From Gracilaria gracilis (lineage: Eukaryota; Rhodophyta; Florideophyceae; Gracilariales; Gracilariaceae): a stretch of DNA of 64,000 bases. The notes beneath the pieces are model-generated. The model saw only the letters and a program-made list of their open reading frames with translations. It searched no databases and was not told the DNA's origin. Of this stretch, positions 55,083-64,000 are shown piece after piece (position 1 is the stretch's first letter; each line of letters starts with the position of its first letter). The stretch covers positions 310,001 through 374,000 of the forward strand of contig JARGSG010000027.1 of NCBI GenBank assembly GCA_030374805.1, written 5' to 3'. Position numbers and translations under genes: made by a program.

Positions 55083-57610
55083 TCCGGAAAGGGCATGCCG
55101 CTGTTGCCAGCCGCCACTGTCGTGCTGCCAGCCGCCGCCGACCACATGCTCGATGCCGATCCACGCGTTCTCACCAAGCTGCGAGCGCTACCTGATGTGC
55201 CCAACCGCGCAGTTGCCACCGCTCAGAACGCGCTGCCGATCAAAAACAACGTGTCGCCGCAGCTGAATGTTGCTCTTTTTGCTACGGCGTCACCGTTGCT
55301 GCGCTAGAAGCCGTAGCACATATCGCCGTCGGTGGCCGCAAATTGAAACCCGTCTGTGCCCACTTCTAACACCGCCAATCCTAGCGTCACGTCGTATTTG
55401 TTCCTATCGGCTGCGCAGAGCAAAGCCATCTCTGTTCCGCGCCCATCCAATTCTATCCTGGACACGCGCTCCGCCAGGCCTTCTCGTTCGCTCCCGAGTT
55501 TTCAGACGCCCGCGCTGCCGATACAACATCTTCGAAAGGCTCTGTTTCCCAAGTCGGCAAGCAATTCGTCCATGAAAAGGTCTCGAGTGCGTCCTGTATA
55601 CATGCCTATGCCGCCACTGACTCGTGTACGTCGTCGTCGCCGTGCTTCGGCTGCACCCACCTCGCAAACCACTCCATTCAAACAACCTGGCCGTATTCTA
55701 CGTCCCTCTGGACATATCTCTGCTGTCAAAGCAACTGTTCACCCAAGTAACGTGCGCCATGTCTCCCTGGTCTCTCTGTTGTACCAACCCTGACACATAT
55801 ACCCGCCCAACTCTCAGTCTGACTACCCTAACTTCGGCACAACCTGCTCAACCCCATTAACCATGCTACAATCATCCACTGCGCTTTTCAAAAGCCACAA
55901 CGTATCATTTGGAAAACATCAGTTTGGACATGTATCATGCCTTCCCCCCCTCATTACAAACGCTCTCAATGCTGTCTCCATCTAACAATGTGATGTGTCC
56001 AGAATTGTGTAGTGGACCAAGCAAATGTTTGCAGTGCTTCTCCTCAAGCCTGCGTCGTGCCCTGGTAGCGAAGCGTGGACTCGTATGGCGTACATGCTCG
56101 CAGTGCTTAAGCTCATGGTTTCTCAATCCGGCTGTTCGGACGCCAGCCACTCACACTTTTTCTGTGCAGCCAACTTTGTACGAGAGTTCTTGCGCAGTCT
56201 GTCCGTAGAATGGAATCAAAACAAACAACCTCATCTGCTGCCCATCATGCAAAACGATTCAAGTACGTCGTTGAACATCATTCTGCGATTCTTCGGAGCT
56301 GAGCCGCTAGCAGCTGATCCTGACGAGCTCAGTTTTGTCGTGTCGGAAGGCTGGTAGGTCGTGAGATGTTGTTTGGACGATAAGTTGCAAAGCCGGGTGT
56401 GGCGAGGGCGTCTTCGTGTCGTTGGCAAAATGAGCCTCTCTAGTTCGACGCTGCATTCGTTGTCTGTGAGCCGCTCTTTCTCTTTCGGGGAGGCTGATGA
56501 ACTGGGTGCGGCATACCTTCGAGTAACCGCTAACGTTGTGCACAAAGCACCGGCTCAACTTCGGTCTGGCATTCGGAATCCTACGATGGCAAAATCACTA
56601 AAGCAGGTGCTTGACGGCTATAGCACATGCCCACCGCTTCAAGTTGTCGTTCTGATATCACACCCTGTTGTCTACAAGGAAAAAATCGCAGCGAATGATG
56701 AGAAGGAAAAGAATGAAATCATTTATAAACGCGAGAAAGTGGAAGAGGAGGCACGGTCTGTGTTTGAGGAAAAAGTTCGCCCGGAGATAATAAATTCCGT
56801 TAAGAAGCACCAGAAGAAACTAGGCGAGACCGTTGATTCCAGCTCCATCACAGGTGAACAAAGGTGTGTTTCTTGTATCAAAGATATGCTCGTGGGTGAT
56901 CTCGAAAATGATCCCATTGACAGTGCTACATGCAACCGATTTGTATCTACAGCGCTCCTGAGTCGTTGCGGGGGTGTTCTTAGAGAGGTCCACGCTTTTT
57001 GTTTGACGAAGGTATGCCCCATGGCCCGGAATCTGGATATGGAAACCAGAGGCAATCCGAGAGCTACGTAACGAAAGCCACCCTGCTCCTTCATCTCGTA
57101 TCTCTCAGTTTCCCAGAAAGATATGCAGCGTTGGTAAGCTTTAAAAACAAGTTGGTTGCACAGGGAGAAGATTTTGGCGGCGTCTTCGCTGTTCTTCATG
57201 TTACTGCAAGTGAAGATAACAACAACGCATCTCGCTTCGTCTACTTGACTGCTGACACTGGAAACTACGTAAAGGGACTAGCTCTAGAGCTCTGTGACGA
57301 AGACGCCAAGTACCAGCCGCGGGTTCTACGCCTCCGCGGCGGTCTTTGGCTTCGCTTCCCTTTAAGTGTGGTACGAAACGCCCAGTTTCAAGCCATCAGC
57401 CAGAATCACAATCTAGTTCACGACTCTACGAAGTTCCCTTCTCTCTGCCCGTGCCATTTGTCGGCAGCAAACACGTGCTAGCGCTGGGAAGAGCCGATAC
57501 GAAAAAGTAGAGTTTCACCTTCGTGGCAAAGACAAGCAACTTGAAATTCTTCGTGAAGCCGTCGTCTCCTTGGTTTCAGGTGAGACCCGCAGTATTGGAG
57601 TATATATTAC

Positions 57611-58223
57611 AAGCACTCAAGATATGTAATATAATGCCACTTACATGCAGGGGTAAGCCTGACTGCGGTTTCGAAGAGCTCTGCTGCGGTAGGGCGACAG
57701 AGAGATGTATGTATGTATACGTATAAAGCCACCATAAAGCAGATCGCGCTTCGTTGCTTGTGTACCACCTCTTGAATGTAGTCCGTCCAATTTTGTACAT
57801 CATTCTTAAAAGCAATACAGAAGTTGAGCCCAACACAAATATGTGAGTATCTTTTTGCTATCCGACCTCGACGATGATTCTCTGCTTTCAACCTTCCTTG
57901 GGTCACTACTTTCCTGTAAAGGTAGGCATGGCTATCTTTAGTGACCCAACTGTTACATCCGAAATTCTATAGCTCCATCACGTGACAGGGTTTTCGATAG
58001 GTATCTCAAACTTGCCATTACCGTCTCCCTATTCCAGACAGACTCGACTTTTCGCTAGCGTTTCAGGGAGGCAGTTTGAATCAATGCAAACATATTATCG
58101 AACGAGCAACAACAAGTACGCATTACTCCACGATTTCTTTACCGTCACTTCGGAGGATCGAGATACAAGTGTGCGCTCTCTCTTCATGAATCACTGTGTG
58201 CAGAAGGAAAAATTACCAACTGG
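57611..58223. other. No recognisable gene
   Basis: About 0.6 kb after the BRCA2-like relic. A 112-codon plus-strand frame (57982-58320) overlaps the minus-strand frame below and resembles nothing known. Confidence 0.35.
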
Positions 58224-58935
58224 TTATAAAAACCATTCTAGTGCGATGGGGAAGTCTTTGGATGTACTGCCTGTCGTACTTTCAGACTCTTGTACCAGTT
58301 GTAGCATCTTAGGGGCTTGAAACCAATCCAGGTTGTGGCGTCGTAGGTTGGGCATAACGGAAATTCTTAGGACGTTTGAGTTAAATAGATACATCGATGG
58401 CGGAGCGGCCACTGGAGCAGACAAAGATGGCTTTTCTTGAGAGCCGAGTCCCTCAGCAGGGATTCTAGAATTCTCCAATTGACCTATTCTAGTATTTAAG
58501 TCAAGGCTTGGTTTCGAAAGCGATGGGGTTGGTGCAGAACTAGACTGTCCAGCCGCCGAAGATGGATCAGCTCTGGCCATCTGAAAGTTCGGCATATGGG
58601 TAAGTCTGGGAACGTATTTCGACGTCATATTCTTTTTAAATCTCCTTCGGGTCCTGCATGGGAACATGTGCCACAGAACCGTACAAGACATAGTGGTCAA
58701 TCATCATCATCACCGCATTATATCGCGTTCCTGGTGTAGAACAATAGTGGGCCACAAGAGGTAAGGACAGGTTGGGTACTGGTGACATGTTCTGAGTGCT
58801 CGAGCTTGGAGTAACCTGAGATGAGGATCGCTTTGCGGCTTTCCTATGTTTTGATTCTCGTGGTATGCCTGGCACCCGCGAATTGCAAACGTGTGGACGG
58901 GACATATACTCAGCCACTTTTGAGCGGGTTAGCAT
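58224..58935 (-). pseudogene. Unrecognised Ser/Pro-rich frame
   Basis: Minus-strand frames 58935-58636 and 58700-58224 overlap in two phases and look like one shifted protein of about 235 residues. It begins MLTRSKVAEYMSRP, has a short helical part (YNAVMMMIDHYVLYG), then Ser/Ala/Pro-rich sequence (ADPSSAAGQSSSAPTPS). No family recognised. It lies upstream, in minus order, of nothing identifiable. Confidence 0.3.
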
Positions 58936-59370
58936 GGGGGTGACGCTGAGTACCGCATTTCGTGGAAGATCGTCCTACCGATCACCCTTTTCAGTTCTCT
59001 TGGCTACATTTGTACATAGTCAAATAAAGTTCTTCGGCAAAGGATATTCTCCCCCTTACCTTTGAGCCTCCATGTACCAGAACGCTCTCTGCCTTCAGGA
59101 GGAAATTGTGGCTTTGAAGACGGGTACTGTAGCTATATCATATAATATTATATTTCTCCCTTCTAGCCTCTAATGAAAAAGAGAAAACTGCAACTTGCTT
59201 CACAGAACGTCATTGCCAAATGCAAGAAACTATCTGCACATGAATCGGTTTGTCCCATATGCTCCCTAAATCCTGTCTTCACGATACTCTTTTCATAATA
59301 AAATGAAGGGGAAAGAGCACAGATCTAATCTACGCGACCGGCATGCAAGACTTGTTAAATAACCTGTAAG

Positions 59371-59805
59371 GTGCGTAAAACAGATTCGCCAACCTTACTT
59401 TTTACTTTCGATGGCCGGGCTTTGGAATTTGTTTGCAATCGATGCTCGATGGGCATCGATAGCAGTAGGAAGGCATCCATGGTCGTCAACACGCAGCCCA
59501 TAAACACCCCATACGCCAAATCGCCGCGCACTCATGTCCTAACCCCCACCAGTGGCGGTGAAGCTCTGATTGGATTTTGGGTAACGTGGAGGGCAGGCTC
59601 TTTCCGGAAGCGCAAAACACCCGGATACATCGCGTACACAAACTTCGTTGGAGACAATTTAATAATATTCCCCCATCATGGCAGTTCATTGTTCACCCGA
59701 GCCGCGAAGGAGACCGCCTTGAGCGTTTTGAAGGTGGCCGCAGACACAGAGTATTTATACCCGCACGGCGCTGCTTGCCTATACCTTTGGTTATGTTGCT
59801 CGTAG
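59371..59805 (+). CDS. Hypothetical 144-aa frame
   Basis: An open plus-strand frame containing RTHVLTPTSGGEALIGFWVT and YIAYTNFVGDNLIIFPHHG. It is partly overlapped by another plus-strand frame (59577-60341), which is antisense to the Ulp1 relic and is a shadow there. The protein is not recognised; no Kozak-type or other start evidence beyond the ATG-like opening. The surrounding 58936-59370 shows nothing. Confidence 0.25.
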   Translation: MRKTDSPTLLFTFDGRALEFVCNRCSMGIDSSRKASMVVNTQPINTPYAKSPRTHVLTPTSGGEALIGFWVTWRAGSFRKRKTPGYIAYTNFVGDNLIIFPHHGSSLFTRAAKETALSVLKVAADTEYLYPHGAACLYLWLCCS

Positions 59806-59827
59806 CTTTACTCACTGTATTATCAGT

Positions 59828-60838
59828 CTACACCACAGCCGTTTCCATCTTTTCTGAGTGTTGTTCGCATACTCTGTGTTTGTTCAGTATGCACGGCTCA
59901 GATTTCACGTGTAGCAATTTAGGATGGTTAACAGCTTTCAAAGCTACCAATAGTTCGCCTGTGATAAACAATTCAGCCTTTTTACGTAGAAAGTGTATAT
60001 CACGCTGCTTGAATGTAGTAAATGCTACTCGTTCCCAGTATTCCGTTACCCATGTCACAAAGACTCCGCAGGATCCTCCATCTGTTTGCTCTGGATATTC
60101 AGCCTTCTCAATTATAACCCATTACCTTAACGGAAGTTCTAGCGTTTTTTCGACAAAAAACAAGAAATATTCTATCAAAGTCACAGCTTCCGACTCAGAG
60201 GCTCTCACATTTCTTCGAAACGAATCATACACTGTAATCAAATCGTGCCTGAAATGTACTGCGACGAGAAACCAATGGTTTGTCGTCAAGAAAGGACATA
60301 AAACAAGCTCTGTCTCCGAAAATGTCCATGAAACATTTTGAAACCAACGTAGTAACGCTACGAAGATAGGTTCACGATCAGAAGTTGTTAGAGCCTGTCG
60401 TAATCGCGTTACAAAAAAACTTTCCAAGACAGCCAATTTTTGACCAAGTCGAAGTTCTTGGATACGCTTGAAGTTGCGTTTCCGCTAGCGCAAAACAAAC
60501 AGATTCATATCATTGTTATCCACCAATCCACTGGGTTCACGAAGTCGCGCGATACGAACAGCAGACAACGTAACATTTTCAAAAGTAAACGATTTTGGCT
60601 TCGAAGCAATAAGCTATTCTTCCTCCTGATCATCCTCTTTGATAATTGTGTGAAGGCTTCCAGCTCTTGTTGGTGAAATTTTAATTTCATTAGCTTTATG
60701 ATTTTCTGAGCAGGTTATTGCTTTCATTGAAAAGTCTTTCTTGTCTTTCCCTTCATCTGAATATATCCATGGGCACCATACGGCAGGCTTCTGGCCTTCC
60801 TGTACTGCTCTTCGCCTTTCGAACTGTTTTTCGATCAT
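59828..60838 (-). pseudogene. Second Ulp1/C48-type protease relic
   Basis: A single minus-strand phase of 337 codons from MIEKQFERRRAVQEGQ (60838) to 59828, interrupted by stops near 60614, 60500 and at 60122-60124. The catalytic His is in LCPFLTTNHWFLVAVHFRHD and the Asp in LITVYDSFRRN; after the TAA at 60122, YPEQTDGGSCGVFVTWVTEY gives the Gln and Cys. This is the full His-Asp-Gln-Cys order of Ulp1 peptidases. The N-terminal third (QKPAVWCPWIYSDEG) is not familiar. Its source may be a KDZ, MULE or other transposon carrying Ulp1 genes; no transposase is adjacent. Confidence 0.8.
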
Positions 60839-62197
60839 TCGCTCGGCATTTGCCTATATATTAAACTCCATTCCTCTTGAGTTGCTTGCGATCCCTGTTT
60901 TTCTCCTCGTCGCTGATGATGCCGTGCCTGTCTGACGTGCACCAATCCTTTGCGCTGTGCAATAGTGGGACAATTCAGGTGCTGATGCGTGTATGACGGT
61001 CTTTCTCGCAAGATACTTGCATGCAGCTTTGCTTCAGGAGCGGCTTCTTCAGCTGTTTGTGTAGCTCATCACTTGTATGGGATGCAACGGTCTCTAGGAC
61101 GATAGGAGAGCTTCGGAGGGCACCAATGTGCCCACCGTGTTCGAGCTCTGCGTTACCGATGAGAGCCGACAAAGAAAGAGAGATTGAGAAACGAGTGGGT
61201 TCCAACTTCGACAGGGAAATTGGTTAACGGTTTGAAAATGTGCATACGTACGCGCGCAAGCTCTCCGTGTATGATGCATGACGAACGAGCGGGACAACTT
61301 TCTGCGCACGCTGGAGTCTTGGCTAGCCTGTCAGACACCTTGCGCGTGGTGGGAACTTCTTCTGCTTTTGTTTATTCCAAGAAGCATAGTTGGCCTTTTG
61401 GCGGCACCAGCCAAGAACAATCAGCATTATCTTTCACACGTATCACTTTGTATTCTTTGGGTGAACTCTTTTACGGTTGAGCTCTCTACCATGAAGCTAA
61501 GCCACCCCATGATTAAGGCTACATATGTGATGTTACGAGTGAGAAAAACCTCACCAATGTCATAGCCCGTGCGTCTAGTTCATCACCTTTCTCGATTTGA
61601 AACGGTACTAAGGCCGGTGAACATGTTTGACGTACTTTCGTTGAGCAGAAAGATGATGATCGAAAGATTCCGAGTGCATGAACCTATTACCACAACCGAA
61701 CCTCTGTTTCATGTTGATGATATTTTTATACAGTTTCAATCATTCGTTTTGGCAGGAAATCATCGACTAGCAGGGATTCGTTACCGCATTTAGTTTACAC
61801 CCAATTCATTGATAGGGAAAAGATCTTACGTGTTTATATGGCATTTAAGCAACTCGACCAATCATCCCGCAAGAGAACAGTCAGAAAGAAAGTAGCAGAA
61901 AAATATTTGTTTCGGGCTATGAATTTCTTGGTAGTTGTCGCTAACACGAGAGATTTGTCACCAAAACCTTATTGTCCTCTTCATCAAGCAGTTATGTTGC
62001 TCTCTGTGGATTAAGGTGATCCTTGAATTCCAAAACCTCTATCTTGTGATAAGAAAGTTTGCGGTGGGTACAAGTATCTGCGAGAACGATGCTTTAGATT
62101 AAACGAAGTTGCAGGTTGAGACACACACAATCGAAATCACTTCCTGTACAATACTTCACATAGTGCGAGGCATTTTAATCGACAATTACGTGTCTGT
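60839..62197. other. Unassigned stretch with short frames
   Basis: Plus-strand frames at 61278-61565 (MTNERDNFLRTLESWLACQT) and 61569-61793 are the most protein-like, but neither is recognised. 61800-62197 is AT-rich and has no frame worth listing. Confidence 0.3.
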
Positions 62198-62881
62198 ATG
62201 CGACTGATTGAGACTAATCTGTCAGATGCAATGATTTACTTTGGGCAATTCACATCCATTCTCGACGTACTGGTGTTGTGGGAGAACAACGATTTGATGC
62301 CGTATTTTAAAGATACTCACATAGGATACGCAGGAGAGTGGGAAGAGTCTCAGCTGGAATTGATTATCCAAACCTGTGCAGTAGGAATGCGCCTTCGCAA
62401 TAATATGGTTGGCCGAAATGGTGCCCTGAAACTTGCCCCGCTTTGTACACAGTTTGTAAGAGCTGTTAAATGTGATCAGCTTCTGAGTACGATTTCTAGA
62501 CTGACGGGAGAAAAGACGTCTCTCCGAAGGCACGTAATAAAAGGTGGGGAACCGGCCACGTTAAATGCTCCTCACAATAACAAACAAAAGACTGTATCCA
62601 AAAATGAACCCCAAAACTGCACGCGTTCTGCGGCAGTGTCCGGTCGTATAGAGAAAAATAACGTATCGGGCCCGATGCGCGGGCAAAGTGCTGGGAATAT
62701 TGTTGAAACAAACAAAGTGAAAGAAGAATTGGAGAAGATGAACAAAGCCTTAAAAATGAGAGAACGAAAGGAAGAATCGCTTCCTCTGGAACTGAAGAAT
62801 GTCCAAGCACAGTGTGAAAGGCTTCAAGCTGAAAAGAAAAGGGTTTATAACTTCCAAGACACGCCAGCTTTCCTCTCGTAG
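62198..62881 (+). CDS. Hypothetical protein with C-terminal coiled coil
   Basis: A 227-codon uninterrupted frame. The first 110 residues look globular (LVLWENNDLMPYFKDTHIGY, EEWESQLE-like acidic-aromatic stretch, ALKLAPLCTQFVRAVKCDQL). A basic linker (NNKQKTVSKNEP) leads to a clear heptad-rich coiled coil, TNKVKEELEKMNKALKMRE and LELKNVQAQCERLQAEKKR. Start codon ATG in MRLIETNLSDAM is in good position; in-phase sequence upstream (NRQLRVC) is also open, so the true start could be earlier. Not recognised. Confidence 0.45.
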   Translation: MRLIETNLSDAMIYFGQFTSILDVLVLWENNDLMPYFKDTHIGYAGEWEESQLELIIQTCAVGMRLRNNMVGRNGALKLAPLCTQFVRAVKCDQLLSTISRLTGEKTSLRRHVIKGGEPATLNAPHNNKQKTVSKNEPQNCTRSAAVSGRIEKNNVSGPMRGQSAGNIVETNKVKEELEKMNKALKMRERKEESLPLELKNVQAQCERLQAEKKRVYNFQDTPAFLS

Positions 62882-63681
62882 ACAGTACTACTTCTTGGAG
62901 GCCATGAACCGGGATGATCTGTGTTCGATTAAGTTGGAAATTGTATCTTATGCACTGATCAGCACATTTTCTTAGAACAGCTGGTGTTATCTTGCTGACG
63001 CACTAATATTCGTCAAAAAAATCCCAGAACCACACAGATCTCGCTGTTCTGAACATCTATGGTACAGACAAGACGAATGTAATTCTTCTGTTTTTGCCGA
63101 GGGTAAGCTAGTAGTGGTTGTGGTTGGCAGTATAATTTAGGATGCCCAGCAATATTCTTGGTACAATAAAAAGTTCCCGACTGCCCCCTCTTTTTTTCTG
63201 TCTCCAGCGGTATCATTCAGAAACTTGAAGGCGAGGAAAACTTGACAAACTTTGGCTCTCCGCATTAACTTTTAGTTTGGAATAAATTGCTCCGGATCTA
63301 CTTGGAAAGACTGATGATCAGTTCCGGCTTTCCTCTCCATGCCTTGGTTTCAGCACCGTTGACAAGATTTTGGTAGGAGCAGTCCAAGTGGTATAGTGTT
63401 AGCATCTGCAGGCCACAGAAGGGCCTTCAAGGCTGACCCAAGTTAGAGCTCATTGAGCTACTTCAATCTCAGTCAAGATAGGGGCACAAAAAAAGTCTTT
63501 GGAACTTTCACCGGCTCTTCAGAAATATGTCGATTCCTTTACCATGGTTGCCGAATCAAAATTCCGATATCAGCAGCTGCCGTTCTTCGCAAAAAAGCTG
63601 CCACCGAGGAACACTCTCTTAATTTCGCCCAAAATAGAGTTCATAACTGTAGTAATGTAGTTCTCGTCAAAGGTTCTATGG
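62882..63681. other. No recognisable gene
   Basis: Contains a 101-codon plus-strand frame (63453-63758) without recognisable features. It overlaps the partial frame that follows in another phase. Confidence 0.3.
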
Positions 63682-64000
63682 ATGAAATCGATTGGTTTGA
63701 ATGCCGGGCGATTAAGATTCACAAAGGCACTGCTTTTGCTGCTCATTATGGGTCGTGATCGTGCCACTCCGAGCGAAGTGAAAGCTGTCAGTACCACCAT
63801 TATATCTGTTTCTGGCCTCGCGGTATCCCTCAATGTAGCGCATTTTACTCCGTCCGTGTTAAGGCACCGAGTTTTTGTTTCTGATTTTCTTGGTGCTCTT
63901 CGTGTTTCAATCTCTGCTTCTGCCGTTGAAAATATCGCCTCCGGTAAATGGATCTCTCGCTGTCATAAGGTTTCTCTGAAAAGTTATAGATTGTGTAAAG
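63682..64000 (+). CDS. Partial open frame running off the right edge
   Basis: From ATG 63682 (MKSIGLNAGRLRFTKALLLL) the frame stays open to the end of the window, at least 106 codons. A second ATG at 63748 begins MGRDRATPSEVKAVSTTI. The sequence is mixed hydrophobic/basic, with FVSDFLGALRVSISASAVEN and SRCHKVSLKSYRLCK at the edge. No family recognised. It is the 5' part of a gene or another relic; only sequence to the right can tell. Confidence 0.35.
   Translation, partial: MKSIGLNAGRLRFTKALLLLLIMGRDRATPSEVKAVSTTIISVSGLAVSLNVAHFTPSVLRHRVFVSDFLGALRVSISASAVENIASGKWISRCHKVSLKSYRLCK

Larger units (their letters stand above)
53995..57610 (+). pseudogene. BRCA2: BRCA2-like recombination mediator, pseudogene
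   Basis: BRCA2 loads Rad51 on single-stranded DNA. The N-terminal part is Pro/Ala-rich and carries an array of BRC-type FxTASGK motifs (54318-54800 and 55275). A basic linker follows (SMKRSRVRPVYMPMPP, PFKQPGRILRPSG). From about 56025 comes the DNA-binding domain: a helical part (FVREFLRSLSVEWNQNKQPH); OB1 (LNIILRFFGAEPLAADPDEL, VVSEGW, VRCCLDDKLQSRVWRGRLRV); a charged tower-like helix (HPVVYKEKIAANDEKEKNEI, EEEARSVFEEKV); and OB3-like SRFVYLTADTGNYVKGLALE. LRGKDKQLEILREAVVSLV ends it near 57610. Many phase changes and stops, plus a 292-bp insertion, make it non-functional. Confidence 0.82.

Noticed and set aside
59577..60341. A 254-codon plus-strand frame.
   Set aside because: Its second half is antisense to the Ulp1 relic, which has a clear catalytic signature on the minus strand.
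1..64000. CRISPR arrays, rRNA or bacterial operon structure.
   Set aside because: No regularly spaced short repeats, no rRNA-like sequence and no operon-like gene packing; gene content is eukaryotic.

Overview
The window reads as nuclear DNA of a eukaryote. It carries relics of genes for a 26S proteasome ATPase (Rpt5), the ER mannosyltransferase ALG11, a BRCA2-type recombination protein, a protein kinase and a mitochondrial-type ribosomal protein bL36. Around and between them are several classes of eukaryotic transposon. My guess at the organism is a transposon-rich alga, possibly a florideophyte red alga, because the relics look intron-poor and because tnp2, KDZ, MULE and Ty3/gypsy elements occur together. 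The taxon is inference; only 'eukaryote' is well supported. I saw no rRNA, tRNA or CRISPR array.

Layout. 1-7.8 kb: a decayed minus-strand Ty3/gypsy element (A: gag at 6.0-6.8 kb, RT-RNase H-integrase at 0-2.0 kb) with a second decayed element (B: leader, primer-binding site, gag, protease, plus strand) lying between its halves. 9.27-20.71 kb: a complete but mutated chromodomain-type Ty3/gypsy element (C) with two 500-bp LTRs, a perfect 5-bp target duplication (TCTTC), PBS, polypurine tract and a long antisense reading frame behind pol. 20.7-24 kb: unrecognised broken frames, a Pif1 helicase C-terminal fragment and a 109-bp tandem repeat. 24.4-30.1 kb: a tnp2-type transposase relic (minus) divergent from an RG-rich protein frame (plus). 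31.47-37.26 kb: a MULE with 270-283 bp inverted repeats and a perfect 10-bp target duplication, encoding a FLYWCH/SWIM transposase and a Ulp1-type protease. 38.8-48 kb: decayed host genes (RING-kinase, bL36m, Rpt5 plus a second Rpt5 fragment, ALG11) and a Tigger/pogo transposase. 48.1-53.7 kb: a MITE-like repeat, a Pif1 N-terminal half (minus) and a KDZ transposase relic (plus). 54.0-57.6 kb: a BRCA2-like relic with a 16-residue-period array of BRC-type motifs, one split by a 292-bp foldback element with 2-bp target duplications. 58-64 kb: a second Ulp1-like protease relic, unrecognised frames and a partial open frame running off the end.

Almost every frame I can identify is interrupted by stops or frameshifts. 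Many of the stops are explained by C-to-T (or complementary G-to-A) changes of Gln, Arg or Trp codons. The window is best read as layered insertions into decaying host sequence, not as a set of working genes.
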